DNA of 64,000 bases from Micromonospora sp. WMMD1082 (GTDB lineage: Bacteria > Actinomycetota > Actinomycetes > Mycobacteriales > Micromonosporaceae): the NCBI RefSeq assembly GCF_029626175.1, contig NZ_JARUBM010000002.1:1178001-1242000 (forward strand). Reading direction: 5' to 3'. Below the pieces are notes generated by a model. The model ran no database searches, was not told the DNA's origin, and worked only from the letters and a program-made list of their open reading frames with translations. Positions within the stretch are counted from its first letter, which is position 1, and every line of letters starts with the position of its first letter. Of this stretch, positions 26,485-34,009 are shown piece by piece. The position numbers were made by a program, and so were the translations under genes.

Positions 26485-27096
26485 ATGAAGAATCCGCACC
26501 ATGTCGTCCTGCTGGCGGGCCCGTCCGGCTCCGGAAAATCGTATATAGCGCAGCAAACAGGGCTGCCAGTGCTCTGTTTGGACCATTTCTACAAGGACGG
26601 CGATGACCCAACGTTACCGCGACGGAACGGTCAGATCGATTGGGAGTCGCCCGCCTCGTGGGACGCCGAGGCGGCCGTCGAGGTCATCGGCGAGCTGGCC
26701 CGGCACGGCCGGGCAGACGTTCCGGTCTATGCGATCAACGAGGACCGGCGGGTGGCCACTCGGAGCTTCGAGCTGGCCAGTTCGCCACTTTTCGTGGCCG
26801 AAGGGATATTCGCCGCCGAGATCGTCGGGGAGTGCCGGCGACGCGGCCTGCTCGCCGGGGCGTACGCCCTGCGCCGGCCGCGCAGCGCCACCTTCCTCCG
26901 CCGGCTGGCCCGGGACCTCACCGAGCAACGCAAGGGCCCACACGTGCTGCTGCTGCGGGGCGTGGCGCTGCTGCGCGCCGAGCCGGCGGTGCTGCGCCGG
27001 CAGACCGGGCTCGGCGCGGAGGCCGCCCGCGGCCGGGACGTCCTGCGCCGGGTGGCCGGCCTGCTCGCCGCCGACCGCGCGCCGGTGGAGCGCTGA
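26485..27096 (+). CDS. Uridine kinase-like P-loop protein
   Basis: A 203-residue P-loop kinase: GPSGSGKS near residue 11, LDHFYKDGDDPTLPRR as a substrate loop typical of uridine kinases, DWESPASWD, and FVAEGIFAAEIV as the Walker B-like strand. It would phosphorylate uridine/cytidine to the monophosphate. ATG at 26485 has no good ribosome site. The first 100 bases are noticeably AT-richer than the neighbours, and a TTA leucine codon lies at 26614-26616. Divergent from the sensor kinase across 194 nt. Confidence 0.85.
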   Translation: MKNPHHVVLLAGPSGSGKSYIAQQTGLPVLCLDHFYKDGDDPTLPRRNGQIDWESPASWDAEAAVEVIGELARHGRADVPVYAINEDRRVATRSFELASSPLFVAEGIFAAEIVGECRRRGLLAGAYALRRPRSATFLRRLARDLTEQRKGPHVLLLRGVALLRAEPAVLRRQTGLGAEAARGRDVLRRVAGLLAADRAPVER

Positions 27097-27117
27097 GCCG
27101 GTGGAGCGCCCGCCCGA

Positions 27118-28218
27118 TCAGGCCAGCAGCTTCGCGTACGCCGGCTTGATCACCTCGTCGATGATCCGCAGCCGCTCGTCGAACGGGATGAAGGCGGACT
27201 TCATCGCGTTGATCGTGAGCCACTGGAGTTCGCGCCAGCCGTAGCCGAACGCGTCGACCAGCAGCGCCATCTCCCGGGACATCGACGTACCACTCATCAA
27301 CCGGTTGTCGGTGTTGACGGTGACCCGGAACCGCAGGTCCCGCAGGAGCCCGATCGGGTGTGCCGCGATCGACGGCGCGGCGCCGGTCTGCACGTTCGAC
27401 GACGGGCACAGCTCCAGCGGGATCCGCTTGTCCCGCACGTACGCCGCCAGCCGGCCGAGCCTCGGCTCGGGGCCGGGAGTGATGTCGTCGACGATGCGGA
27501 CGCCATGGCCGAGACGATCCGCCCCGCACCACTGGATCGCCTGCCAGATGGAGGGCAACCCGAACGCCTCACCGGCGTGGATGGTGAAGTGGAAGTTCTC
27601 CCGCTGGAGATATTCGAAGGCGTCCAGGTGACGGGTGGGCGGGAAGCCCGCCTCCGCGCCGGCGATGTCGAAGCCGACCACGCCGTGGTCGCGGTGTCGG
27701 ACGGCCAGCTCGGCGATCTCCTGCGAGCGGGCGGCGTGCCGCATCGCGGTGAGCAGGGTGCCGACCCGGATCGGCGTACCGGCCTCGGCGGCCAGCGCGC
27801 TGCCCTCGACGAAGCCGGCCAGCACCGCCTCGACCACCTCGTCGAGGGTCAGATCCCGCTCCAGGTGCTGCTCCGGCGCGAACCGCACCTCGGCGTAGAC
27901 CACCCCGTCGGCGGCCAGGTCGAGGGCGCACTCCCGCGCCACCCGGCGCAGCGCGGGACCGGTCTGCATCACGGCCACGGTGTGCGCGAAGGTCTCCAGA
28001 TAGCGCTCCAACGAGCCCGAGTTCGCCGCCGCCACGAACCAGCGCCCCAGCTCGGCCGGGTCGGTGGCGGGCAGTTCGTGGCCGACCTGCGCGGCCAGAT
28101 CCACGATCGTCGCGGGCCGCAGGCCGCCGTCCAGATGGTCGTGCAGCAGGGCCTTCGGCGCCCTGACGATGTCCTCGTAGCGAATGTTCGCACTGAGCCC
28201 GGTGGTTCGCTCGCTCAT
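27118..28218 (-). CDS. add: Adenosine deaminase
   Basis: Zinc hydrolase that converts (deoxy)adenosine to (deoxy)inosine. The 366 residues show the N-terminal metal motif HDHLDGGL near 30, the HAGEAFG active-site loop near 215, GHG in [12 protein letters not shown], and [11 protein letters not shown] with the catalytic aspartate region. The ATG at 28218 overlaps the stop of a 27-codon upstream ORF (ATGA) and lies at the edge of an 11-bp hairpin (28216-28226 with 28240-28250), so its translation probably depends on that ORF. Confidence 0.96.
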   Translation of the reverse strand: MSERTTGLSANIRYEDIVRAPKALLHDHLDGGLRPATIVDLAAQVGHELPATDPAELGRWFVAAANSGSLERYLETFAHTVAVMQTGPALRRVARECALDLAADGVVYAEVRFAPEQHLERDLTLDEVVEAVLAGFVEGSALAAEAGTPIRVGTLLTAMRHAARSQEIAELAVRHRDHGVVGFDIAGAEAGFPPTRHLDAFEYLQRENFHFTIHAGEAFGLPSIWQAIQWCGADRLGHGVRIVDDITPGPEPRLGRLAAYVRDKRIPLELCPSSNVQTGAAPSIAAHPIGLLRDLRFRVTVNTDNRLMSGTSMSREMALLVDAFGYGWRELQWLTINAMKSAFIPFDERLRIIDEVIKPAYAKLLA

Positions 28219-28298
28219 GCCGGCACTGCGCTTCGCCGCGTGCCGGCATGAGGCACCTTCGCACTGAGCCTGATGATTCGCTCGCTGCGCTCGCTCAT
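28215..28298 (-). CDS. Short leader ORF translationally coupled to add (27 codons)
   Basis: ATG at 28298 opens a 27-residue frame starting [14 protein letters not shown]; its TGA overlaps the add ATG as ATGA. The first codons duplicate the beginning of add itself ([11 protein letters not shown]), as the DNA at 28258-28299 repeats 28187-28219. Whether it is a leader peptide or a by-product of a dispersed repeat is open. No tract of one amino acid suggesting attenuation is present. Confidence 0.5.
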   Translation of the reverse strand: MSERSERIIRLSAKVPHAGTRRSAVPA

Positions 28299-28332
28299 GC
28301 ACAGACCCTAGTCCGCGCTGGTGGGCCGCCGG

Positions 28333-28364
28333 CCGGTGACCCGGCCGGTCACCGGCACTAAACT
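28333..28364 (+). promoter_or_regulatory. Promoter and 9-bp dyad operator of the rRNA methyltransferase gene
   Basis: CCGGTGACC (28333-28341) and GGTCACCGG (28347-28355) form a perfect inverted repeat with a 5-bp centre. TAAACT at 28359-28364 is a good -10 box ending 6 nt before the GTG start, so the message is probably leaderless and the dyad covers the -35 region. Confidence 0.6.
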
Positions 28365-28370
28365 CGATGC

Positions 28371-29252
28371 GTGACGCGATCGGCAGGCGGGCTGGATCCT
28401 CGCGTCGTCGACCGGCTGCGCTGCCCCGTCTGCGGTGAGCCGCTCGCCGAGGCCGTCACCGGCGCCTCCCGGGCGTTGCGCTGCCCCCGCGGGCACAGCT
28501 TCGACATCGCCCGGCAGGGCTACGTGAACCTGCTCGCCGGCCGCGCCCCGCACGGCGGCGACACCGCCGAGATGGTCGCCGCCCGGGCGGACTTCCTGGC
28601 CGCCGGGCACTACGACGTCATCTCCGCCGCCCTCGCGGAGGCCGCCCGCCCCGTCGTTCCCCCGGCCGGCGACGGCGCGTACCCGCTGGTCGTCGACGCC
28701 GGGGCGGGCACCGGCCGGCACCTGGCGGCGGTGCTGGCGGCGCTGCCGCAGGCGGCCGGCCTCGCCCTGGACGTGTCCAAGCCGGCGCTGCGCCGGGCCG
28801 CGCGGGCACACCCCCGCGTCACCGCCGCGCTGGCCGACACCTGGCGGCGGCTGCCGCTGGCGGACGCCGCCACGGCGGTGCTGCTGAACGTCTTCGCACC
28901 CCGCAACGGCGCCGAGTTCCACCGGGTGCTCGACCCGGCGGGGCGGCTGCTGGTGGTGACCCCCGACGCCGACCACCTCACCGAACTCGTCGACTCGCTC
29001 GGCCTGCTGCGGGTCGACCCGGCCAAGGCCGAACGGGTCGCGGCCAGCCTCGGCGGGCACTTCACCGAGGAGTCGGCCGCCGTGCACCGGCGGCAGCTGA
29101 GCCTGACCGGCCCGGAGGTGAGCACGCTGGTGGGCATGGGCCCCAGCGCCTGGCACACCGACCCGGCGGGGTTGGCCGCGCGGATCACCGCCCTCGGCGA
29201 GCCGGTCCGGGTGACCGTGGCCGTCCGGCTCGGCGTCCACCGGCCACGCTGA
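28371..29252 (+). CDS. RlmA-type 23S rRNA (guanine-N1)-methyltransferase
   Basis: A 293-residue SAM-dependent methyltransferase. The N-terminal zinc finger is CPVC...CPRGH (about residues 20-45), followed by [12 protein letters not shown], typical of RlmA/TlrB proteins. Motif I is [12 protein letters not shown] near 105; LNVFAPRN and [16 protein letters not shown] follow. Family members methylate G745 or G748 of 23S rRNA; the G748 type gives resistance to some macrolides in producer actinomycetes. Which base is modified cannot be told here. It has its own promoter with a dyad. Confidence 0.9.
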   Translation: MTRSAGGLDPRVVDRLRCPVCGEPLAEAVTGASRALRCPRGHSFDIARQGYVNLLAGRAPHGGDTAEMVAARADFLAAGHYDVISAALAEAARPVVPPAGDGAYPLVVDAGAGTGRHLAAVLAALPQAAGLALDVSKPALRRAARAHPRVTAALADTWRRLPLADAATAVLLNVFAPRNGAEFHRVLDPAGRLLVVTPDADHLTELVDSLGLLRVDPAKAERVAASLGGHFTEESAAVHRRQLSLTGPEVSTLVGMGPSAWHTDPAGLAARITALGEPVRVTVAVRLGVHRPR

Positions 29253-29277
29253 CGGCCAGGGGCTTCGGACACGGGCC

Positions 29278-29958
29278 CTACGTGGAGAGGTCGACCTCTT
29301 CCCAGCCGGGGGGCTCGTCGTGGTACGGCCCGCGCAGGATCACCGCCCATTCCAGCGCCCACCGCCGCTGACCGATGGCGTTGGCGTCCACCAGACCCGG
29401 CAGCGTCCGCCCGGCCCGGCTCACCTCCAGGTACGCCCAGTCCAGGCAGTAGTGCAGGTCGAGCAGGGCGGCCGCGTCGGCCGGGTGCTGCGGCGCGGCG
29501 AGGATCCGGGAGCGCCACCGCCGGAAGGTCTCCCCCTCGGCGATGTTCGGCAGCCGCTCCACCAGCCGGTCATCGGTCGGCATGGTGGGGTCGAGCTGCT
29601 TGGTCAGGCCGAGCACCCAGGCCAGCGAGAACAACGCGTCATGGTGCAGGACGAAGGAGCGGTGGTCGCCCTTGGCCCCGGTGACGAACTGGAACTCCGG
29701 AGGGGTGACCATCTCCACCAGATGCGAGGCGAGCAGCCAGCTCATCGCGGCCTGGGGCGGCATGCCGAAACAGCGGGCCAGGATCAGGTGCAACACCGCG
29801 ATCCGCGCCTCGATCTCCGCGGTCGGTCGCAGCTCGATGTCGTCGCCCGGCTCCCAGACCAGCGGGAACTGCGGCGGCGGGAGCGGCAGCCGCAGCCGGG
29901 ACAGCTCCTCCAGGCTCGCCTCACGCACCTCACGGGGGTCAGGGGCAGGCACGATCAC
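29278..29958 (-). CDS. DUF4272 domain protein
   Basis: A 226-residue protein of the DUF4272 family: ELRPTAEIEARIAVLHLILARCFG, then WLLASHLVEMVTPPE, HHDALFSLAWVLGLTKQLDP and the DLHYCLDWAYLEVSRAG segment near the end. No catalytic signature or membrane segment is visible. Function unknown. It sits between the rRNA methyltransferase and deoA with no operon link. Confidence 0.8.
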   Translation of the reverse strand: MIVPAPDPREVREASLEELSRLRLPLPPPQFPLVWEPGDDIELRPTAEIEARIAVLHLILARCFGMPPQAAMSWLLASHLVEMVTPPEFQFVTGAKGDHRSFVLHHDALFSLAWVLGLTKQLDPTMPTDDRLVERLPNIAEGETFRRWRSRILAAPQHPADAAALLDLHYCLDWAYLEVSRAGRTLPGLVDANAIGQRRWALEWAVILRGPYHDEPPGWEEVDLST

Positions 29959-30065
29959 GGCAACATCCCTGTCTGCTCACGGCGTCAAGGCGCCGACCGT
30001 CCCCCCTGGCCTGCGAGAATAGCGGCCCTTACGCTCCGACACCATGGGATCGGGCCATAGTTTCG

Positions 30066-31346
30066 TCACTCGACGCGTTCGATCACCAGCGGCGTCGGTG
30101 CGGGTGGTCGCGCGGCCACGGTCACCGCCCGCGCGGCCTCCGCCAGCGCCGCCGGGATCCGCTCCGCCTGCTCGGCCCGTAGTTCGTAGAGGGGCTCCCC
30201 GGCCCGCACCGGGTCGCCGGGGCGCTTGTGCAGCAGCACCCCCGCCGGCACGCTGACCGGGTCCTCCTTGCGGGCGCGGCCCGCGCCGAGTCGCCACGCG
30301 GCCACCCCCATGGCGTACGCGTCGACCGCCGCGACGTAACCGTCCGTGTCGGCGCGGACGACCTCGACCTCGACCGCCTCGGGCATCGGCGCGTCCGGGT
30401 CGCCACCCTGGGCCCGGATCATCGACCGCCAGACGTCCATCGCGCGCCCGTCGTGCAGCGCGGCGGCGGGGTCGGCGTCGGGCAGCCCGGCCGCGTCCAG
30501 CATCTCCCGGGCCAGCGCCAGGGTCAGCTCCACCACATCGGCGGGGCCGCCGCCGGCGAGCACCTCGACGGACTCGGTGACCTCGATCCCGTTGCCGATG
30601 GCCCGCCCGAGCGGGGTGGACATGTCGGTGAGCAGGGCGACGGTCCGCACGCCGTGCGCACGGCCCAGCTCCACCATGGTCCGGGCCAGGTCCCGGGCGT
30701 CGTCGACCGACTTCATGAACGCACCGGAGCCGACCTTCACGTCCAGCACCAGCGCGCCGGTCCCCTCGGCGATCTTCTTGCTCATGATCGAGCTGGCGAT
30801 CAGCGGGATGGCCTCGACGGTGCCGGTCACGTCGCGCAGCGCGTACAGCTTGCGGTCGGCCGGGGCCAGCCCGGACCCGGCGGCGCAGATCACCGCGCCG
30901 ACGTCGCGCAGCTGGGCGGTGAACTCCTCGTTGCTCAGCGCCGCCCGCCAGCCCGGGATCGACTCCAGCTTGTCCAGCGTGCCGCCGGTGTGCCCGAGCC
31001 CGCGCCCGGACAGCTGCGGTACCGCCGCCCCGCAGGCCGCCACCAGCGGGGTGAGCGGCAAGGTGATCTTGTCACCGACCCCGCCGGTGGAATGCTTGTC
31101 GGCGGTCGGCCGGGCCACCGACGACAGGTCGAGTCGCTCGCCACTGGCGATCATCGCGGCCGTCCAGCGGGCGATCTCCGGGCCGGTCATCCCGTTGAGC
31201 AGGATCGCCATGGCCAGCGCCGACATCTGCTCATCGGCCACCACCCCCCGGGTGTACGCGTCGACCACCCAGTCGATCTGCGCGTCCGACAACACCCCCC
31301 CGTCCCGCTTGACCCGGATCACGTCAACAGCAGCAAACCCACTCAT
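30066..31346 (-). CDS. deoA: Thymidine phosphorylase
   Basis: Phosphorolysis of thymidine/deoxyuridine to base and deoxyribose-1-phosphate, which feeds the mutase and DeoC. The 426 residues show the family signature STGGVGDKITLPLTPLVAACG near 90, SGRGLGHTGGTLDKLES near 115 and KVGSGAFM near 195. The ATG at 31346 gives the usual MSGFAAVDVIRVKRDGG opening. It lies downstream of cdd on the same strand, separated by a hairpin. Confidence 0.97.
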   Translation of the reverse strand: MSGFAAVDVIRVKRDGGVLSDAQIDWVVDAYTRGVVADEQMSALAMAILLNGMTGPEIARWTAAMIASGERLDLSSVARPTADKHSTGGVGDKITLPLTPLVAACGAAVPQLSGRGLGHTGGTLDKLESIPGWRAALSNEEFTAQLRDVGAVICAAGSGLAPADRKLYALRDVTGTVEAIPLIASSIMSKKIAEGTGALVLDVKVGSGAFMKSVDDARDLARTMVELGRAHGVRTVALLTDMSTPLGRAIGNGIEVTESVEVLAGGGPADVVELTLALAREMLDAAGLPDADPAAALHDGRAMDVWRSMIRAQGGDPDAPMPEAVEVEVVRADTDGYVAAVDAYAMGVAAWRLGAGRARKEDPVSVPAGVLLHKRPGDPVRAGEPLYELRAEQAERIPAALAEAARAVTVAARPPAPTPLVIERVE

Positions 31347-31469
31347 CCCTGTTTCCCATCGATATCCGCGCCTGCACGAGACCCACCCCGACCGCACTCA
31401 CGCACCGACGACCGCAGTCGCTGATTGACGGCCCTTCCGTAACGGACGCACGGTCCATGACCACGACGG

Positions 31470-31539
31470 GTCGGGGCCGACCGTGCCCGGCGGAGGGATC
31501 AAGCCTGACCGCCCGGAGCCGGGCACGGTCGGCCCCGAC
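31470..31539 (-). repeat. Perfect 21-bp hairpin with conserved 28-nt loop (copy B)
   Basis: Arms 31470-31490 and 31519-31539 pair exactly. The loop 31491-31518, read on the minus strand, is the same as that of the hairpin at 7827-7900 at 27 of 28 positions, while the stem sequences differ completely. It begins 24 nt after the cdd stop, in cdd sense orientation, and may end or process the cdd transcript. Confidence 0.9.
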
Positions 31540-31562
31540 CTCAAGCGCAACTAAAGCAAAGA

Positions 31563-32267
31563 TCAAGACCAACGAACCGGGATCTCCTGCGGCGGCTCGC
31601 CCTCCCCCGCCCAGAAGATCGTGCCGGACGCGTCGACCACCACCACCCGGGGCGTACGCGCCAACCCCCAGGTGATCGCCTCGGCCGGGTCGTCCCAGCT
31701 CGGCCCCTCCTCCAGCACGCCGGTCTCGGCGTCGGCGTCGTCCCCGGCGGACCGCTCCCAGTAGGCCGTCCAGACCTGCTGTCCGGCCGACAGGTCGGGG
31801 TGCACGAAGACGCTGCCCCGGCCGCGCCAGGCGGCCAGCCGGTCCGGCACCACCGGCACCGGCCGCTCGCCGGTGACCGCCTCGATGTCGGCCACGTCGA
31901 AGGCGTGCGGCAGCAGCTCGGCCATCCGCAGTGGGTCGCCCTTGGACTCGACCAGGCATTCCGGCCCGCCCTGCTCCCAGAGCAGTTGCCGGCAGCGTCC
32001 GCACGGCATCAGCGGCTCGCCGGTGGCGTCGACGCAGGACAGCGCGACGATCCGGCCCCCGCCGGTGGCGTGCAGCGAGGAGACGACCCCGCACTCGGCG
32101 CAGAGCACCACGCCGTACGCGGCGTTCTCGACGTTGCAGCCGACCACGATCCGGCCGTCGTCGACGAGCGCCGCCGCCCCCACCGGGAACTTCGAGTACG
32201 GCACGTACGCGTGCCGCATCACCTCGATCGCGGCGGTCCGCAGCCGCTCCCAGTCGATCTCACTCAT
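31563..32267 (-). CDS. cdd: Cytidine deaminase with a C-terminal extension
   Basis: Deaminates (deoxy)cytidine to (deoxy)uridine. Residues 1-130 are a complete enzyme: YVPYSKFPVGAA, CNVENAAYG, the zinc/catalytic motif CAEC near residue 55 and PCGRCRQ near 92. A further 100 residues follow (VPVVPDRLAAWRGRGSVFVHPDLS, AYWE, PSWDDPAEAITWGLARTPRVVVVDASGTIFWAG), which normal enzymes of about 130 residues lack. I recognise no known domain in it. CACAAT lies 6 nt before the ATG, so the message may be leaderless. It is upstream of deoA on the same strand. Confidence 0.93.
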   Translation of the reverse strand: MSEIDWERLRTAAIEVMRHAYVPYSKFPVGAAALVDDGRIVVGCNVENAAYGVVLCAECGVVSSLHATGGGRIVALSCVDATGEPLMPCGRCRQLLWEQGGPECLVESKGDPLRMAELLPHAFDVADIEAVTGERPVPVVPDRLAAWRGRGSVFVHPDLSAGQQVWTAYWERSAGDDADAETGVLEEGPSWDDPAEAITWGLARTPRVVVVDASGTIFWAGEGEPPQEIPVRWS

Positions 32268-32414
32268 CCCGACATTGTGCCGCATGCCCGCTGACCAGCT
32301 TCGACGCGGCGCCACCCACGGCAGCCGCGCCCAAGATCCGCACAGTTTCAGGGATGTTGCTGCCTCAACTCCGGCTGAGGATTTAACTCGTGGGTTGGGG
32401 GTGGTGGAGGTGGC

Positions 32415-33926
32415 GTGTGGTTCGTTCGGTGTGTTGGCGTGACGTGGGGCGGCCACCGCCTGATCATCGGGATCGACCAAGATCTTCGATGTGGGGCGGT
32501 GGCCGTGGCTGTCATTGTGGGTCATGCGGGTGTGGGTGGGGAAGCAACCGGGGGTGAGCGTCACCGGTTGGTGGAGTTCCGTCAGGGTTGGTATCAGTGT
32601 TTGACGCGGTGGGCGGACACGTTGTTCGAGGTGACGGATGCGGTGTTGACCACGCCGGGTTCGTTGGCGTCGTTGCCGTATCTGACGTTGGAGCCGGCGC
32701 TGCGTCGGGGGTGGGGCAGTGTGTACGCGTCGTTGTCGAGGGGGCGGGTGGACGTCGCGGCGGTGCGTGATCTGCTGATCGGTGCTCTGCCGGGGTGGTG
32801 GCCGGTGTTCGCGGTGGATGTGACGGCGTGGCCGCGTCCGGAGGCGGGGTGTTCGCCGCGGCGGGGGATGTGTCGGGTGCCTGATCCGGGTGGCGATCGG
32901 CGGGGGCGGGTGGTGCCGGGGTGGGCGTATCAGTGGGTTTGTCAGGTGTCCGCGACGCCGGATTCCTGGACGGCGCCGGTCGATGTCGTGCGGGTGGACC
33001 CTGAGGACAACGCCACCGAGGTGGCGTGTGGCCAGATGAGCGCTGTGGTGCGGGGCTTGGCCCGCCGGCGGCCGGGTGTGGTGCCGGTGTTCTGCCTGGA
33101 CGCCGGTTACTGCCCGATCACCGCGACAGCTCGGGTGGCGTCCGATCCCCACGCCCCTGCCCGGATCATCGGACGCATCCGCCGGGACCGGGTCTTCTAC
33201 GCCGACCCGCCGGCCAAGACCCCCGGCAGTCCCGGCCGACCCAAACAGCATGGCGATCGATTCGCCTGCGCTGACCCCACGACCTGGCCGGACCCCACCC
33301 ACGAGATGCACACCGTCGATGACACCCACGGCCCGATCCACGTCCAAGCATGGACCGGGCTGCACCCCAAACCCGGCCCCCGACGCCGGTGGGCAGCGAA
33401 GAACACCAAGGGTCTGGCCGCCCCGATCATCCGCGGCACCGTCGTACGGATCAGCCTGCCCCGAACCGTCGAGGCCAGCACCCCACAAACCCTGTGGCTG
33501 TGGACCGCCGGCCCCGACCCGATCGATCTTGACCTGATCTGGCGGGCCTACCTACGCCGATTCGCCATCGAACACACCAACCGGTTCATCAAACAACACC
33601 TCGCCTGGACCACCCCAGCAGTGCGTCATCCCAGCCAAGCAGACCTGTGGACCTGGATCGTCGCGGCGGCACACACCCAACTCCGCCTCGCCCGAACCCT
33701 GATCACCGACCAACGCCTGCCCTGGGAACGACCCCTGACCACCACCACCCTGACTCCCTACCGGGTCCGACGAGGTTTCCGCAGCCTGCACCCACACCTA
33801 CCCACACCAGCCAAGCCGCCGAAACCCTCCCGACCAGGACCAGGACGACCAAGAGGCAGCCGCAACCAGCAACCAACCCCACGCCACAAAACGATCATCA
33901 AGCGACGCAGACGCACGAAGCGTTAA
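32415..33926 (+). CDS. IS4-type transposase (DDE, YREK signature)
   Basis: DDE transposase. The catalytic strands are visible as FAVDVTAWPRP and FCLDAGYCP, and the C-terminal signature YLRRFAIEHTNRFIK fits the IS4 pattern Y-(2)-R-(3)-E-(6)-K exactly. The C-terminus is very basic (KTIIKRRRRTKR). The frame from 32415 gives 503 residues, but family members begin about 10 residues before VEFRQGWYQCL, so the real start may be a GTG near 32532, after a stem-loop at 32450-32505. The frame is intact, so the element may be active. The second half uses codons ending in A/C with many prolines, unlike the first half. Confidence 0.88.
   Translation: MWFVRCVGVTWGGHRLIIGIDQDLRCGAVAVAVIVGHAGVGGEATGGERHRLVEFRQGWYQCLTRWADTLFEVTDAVLTTPGSLASLPYLTLEPALRRGWGSVYASLSRGRVDVAAVRDLLIGALPGWWPVFAVDVTAWPRPEAGCSPRRGMCRVPDPGGDRRGRVVPGWAYQWVCQVSATPDSWTAPVDVVRVDPEDNATEVACGQMSAVVRGLARRRPGVVPVFCLDAGYCPITATARVASDPHAPARIIGRIRRDRVFYADPPAKTPGSPGRPKQHGDRFACADPTTWPDPTHEMHTVDDTHGPIHVQAWTGLHPKPGPRRRWAAKNTKGLAAPIIRGTVVRISLPRTVEASTPQTLWLWTAGPDPIDLDLIWRAYLRRFAIEHTNRFIKQHLAWTTPAVRHPSQADLWTWIVAAAHTQLRLARTLITDQRLPWERPLTTTTLTPYRVRRGFRSLHPHLPTPAKPPKPSRPGPGRPRGSRNQQPTPRHKTIIKRRRRTKR
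32450..32505 (+). promoter_or_regulatory. Stem-loop ahead of the transposase core
   Basis: CGGCCACCGCC (32450-32460) pairs perfectly with GGCGGTGGCCG (32495-32505) over a 34-nt loop. It lies just before the probable GTG start, so it may limit translation from outside promoters or be a subterminal transposase-binding site. Confidence 0.5.
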
Positions 33927-34009
33927 ATCGCCAACTCCGGCCGAGGCAGCAGTATCAGGGAAGTTGCGTGGATCATGAACAACGGCCGGGAGATTTGTCA
34001 CCGTAGCGG

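Larger units (their letters stand above)
32380..33931 (+). mobile_element. IS4-type insertion sequence, about 1.55 kb
   Basis: The ends carry short inverted repeats, GATTTAAC at 32380-32387 and GTTAAATC at 33922-33929. A 14-bp direct repeat with one mismatch (CAACTCCGGCTGAG at 32366-32379 and CAACTCCGGCCGAG at 33932-33945) flanks it, a candidate target duplication of the size range seen for IS4-family elements. One transposase gene fills it and its stop codon lies in the right end. The exact right boundary is uncertain by about 2 bp. Confidence 0.8.
32332..33977. repeat. Palindromic repeat (second copy) split by the insertion sequence
   Basis: The left half (32332-32379) opens CAAGATCCGCACAGTTTCAG and the right half (about 33932-33977) contains GAGGCAGCAGTATC and ends in GCGTGGATCATG. 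They match, respectively, the left and right halves of the intact element at 7986-8066. The two halves are separated only by the IS element, so the IS jumped into the loop of this repeat. Confidence 0.8.

Noticed and set aside
31563..33488. Fusion of cytidine deaminase with a long N-terminal region
   Set aside because: The upstream part of that minus-strand frame is antisense to the transposase gene; the deaminase starts at the ATG at 32267.
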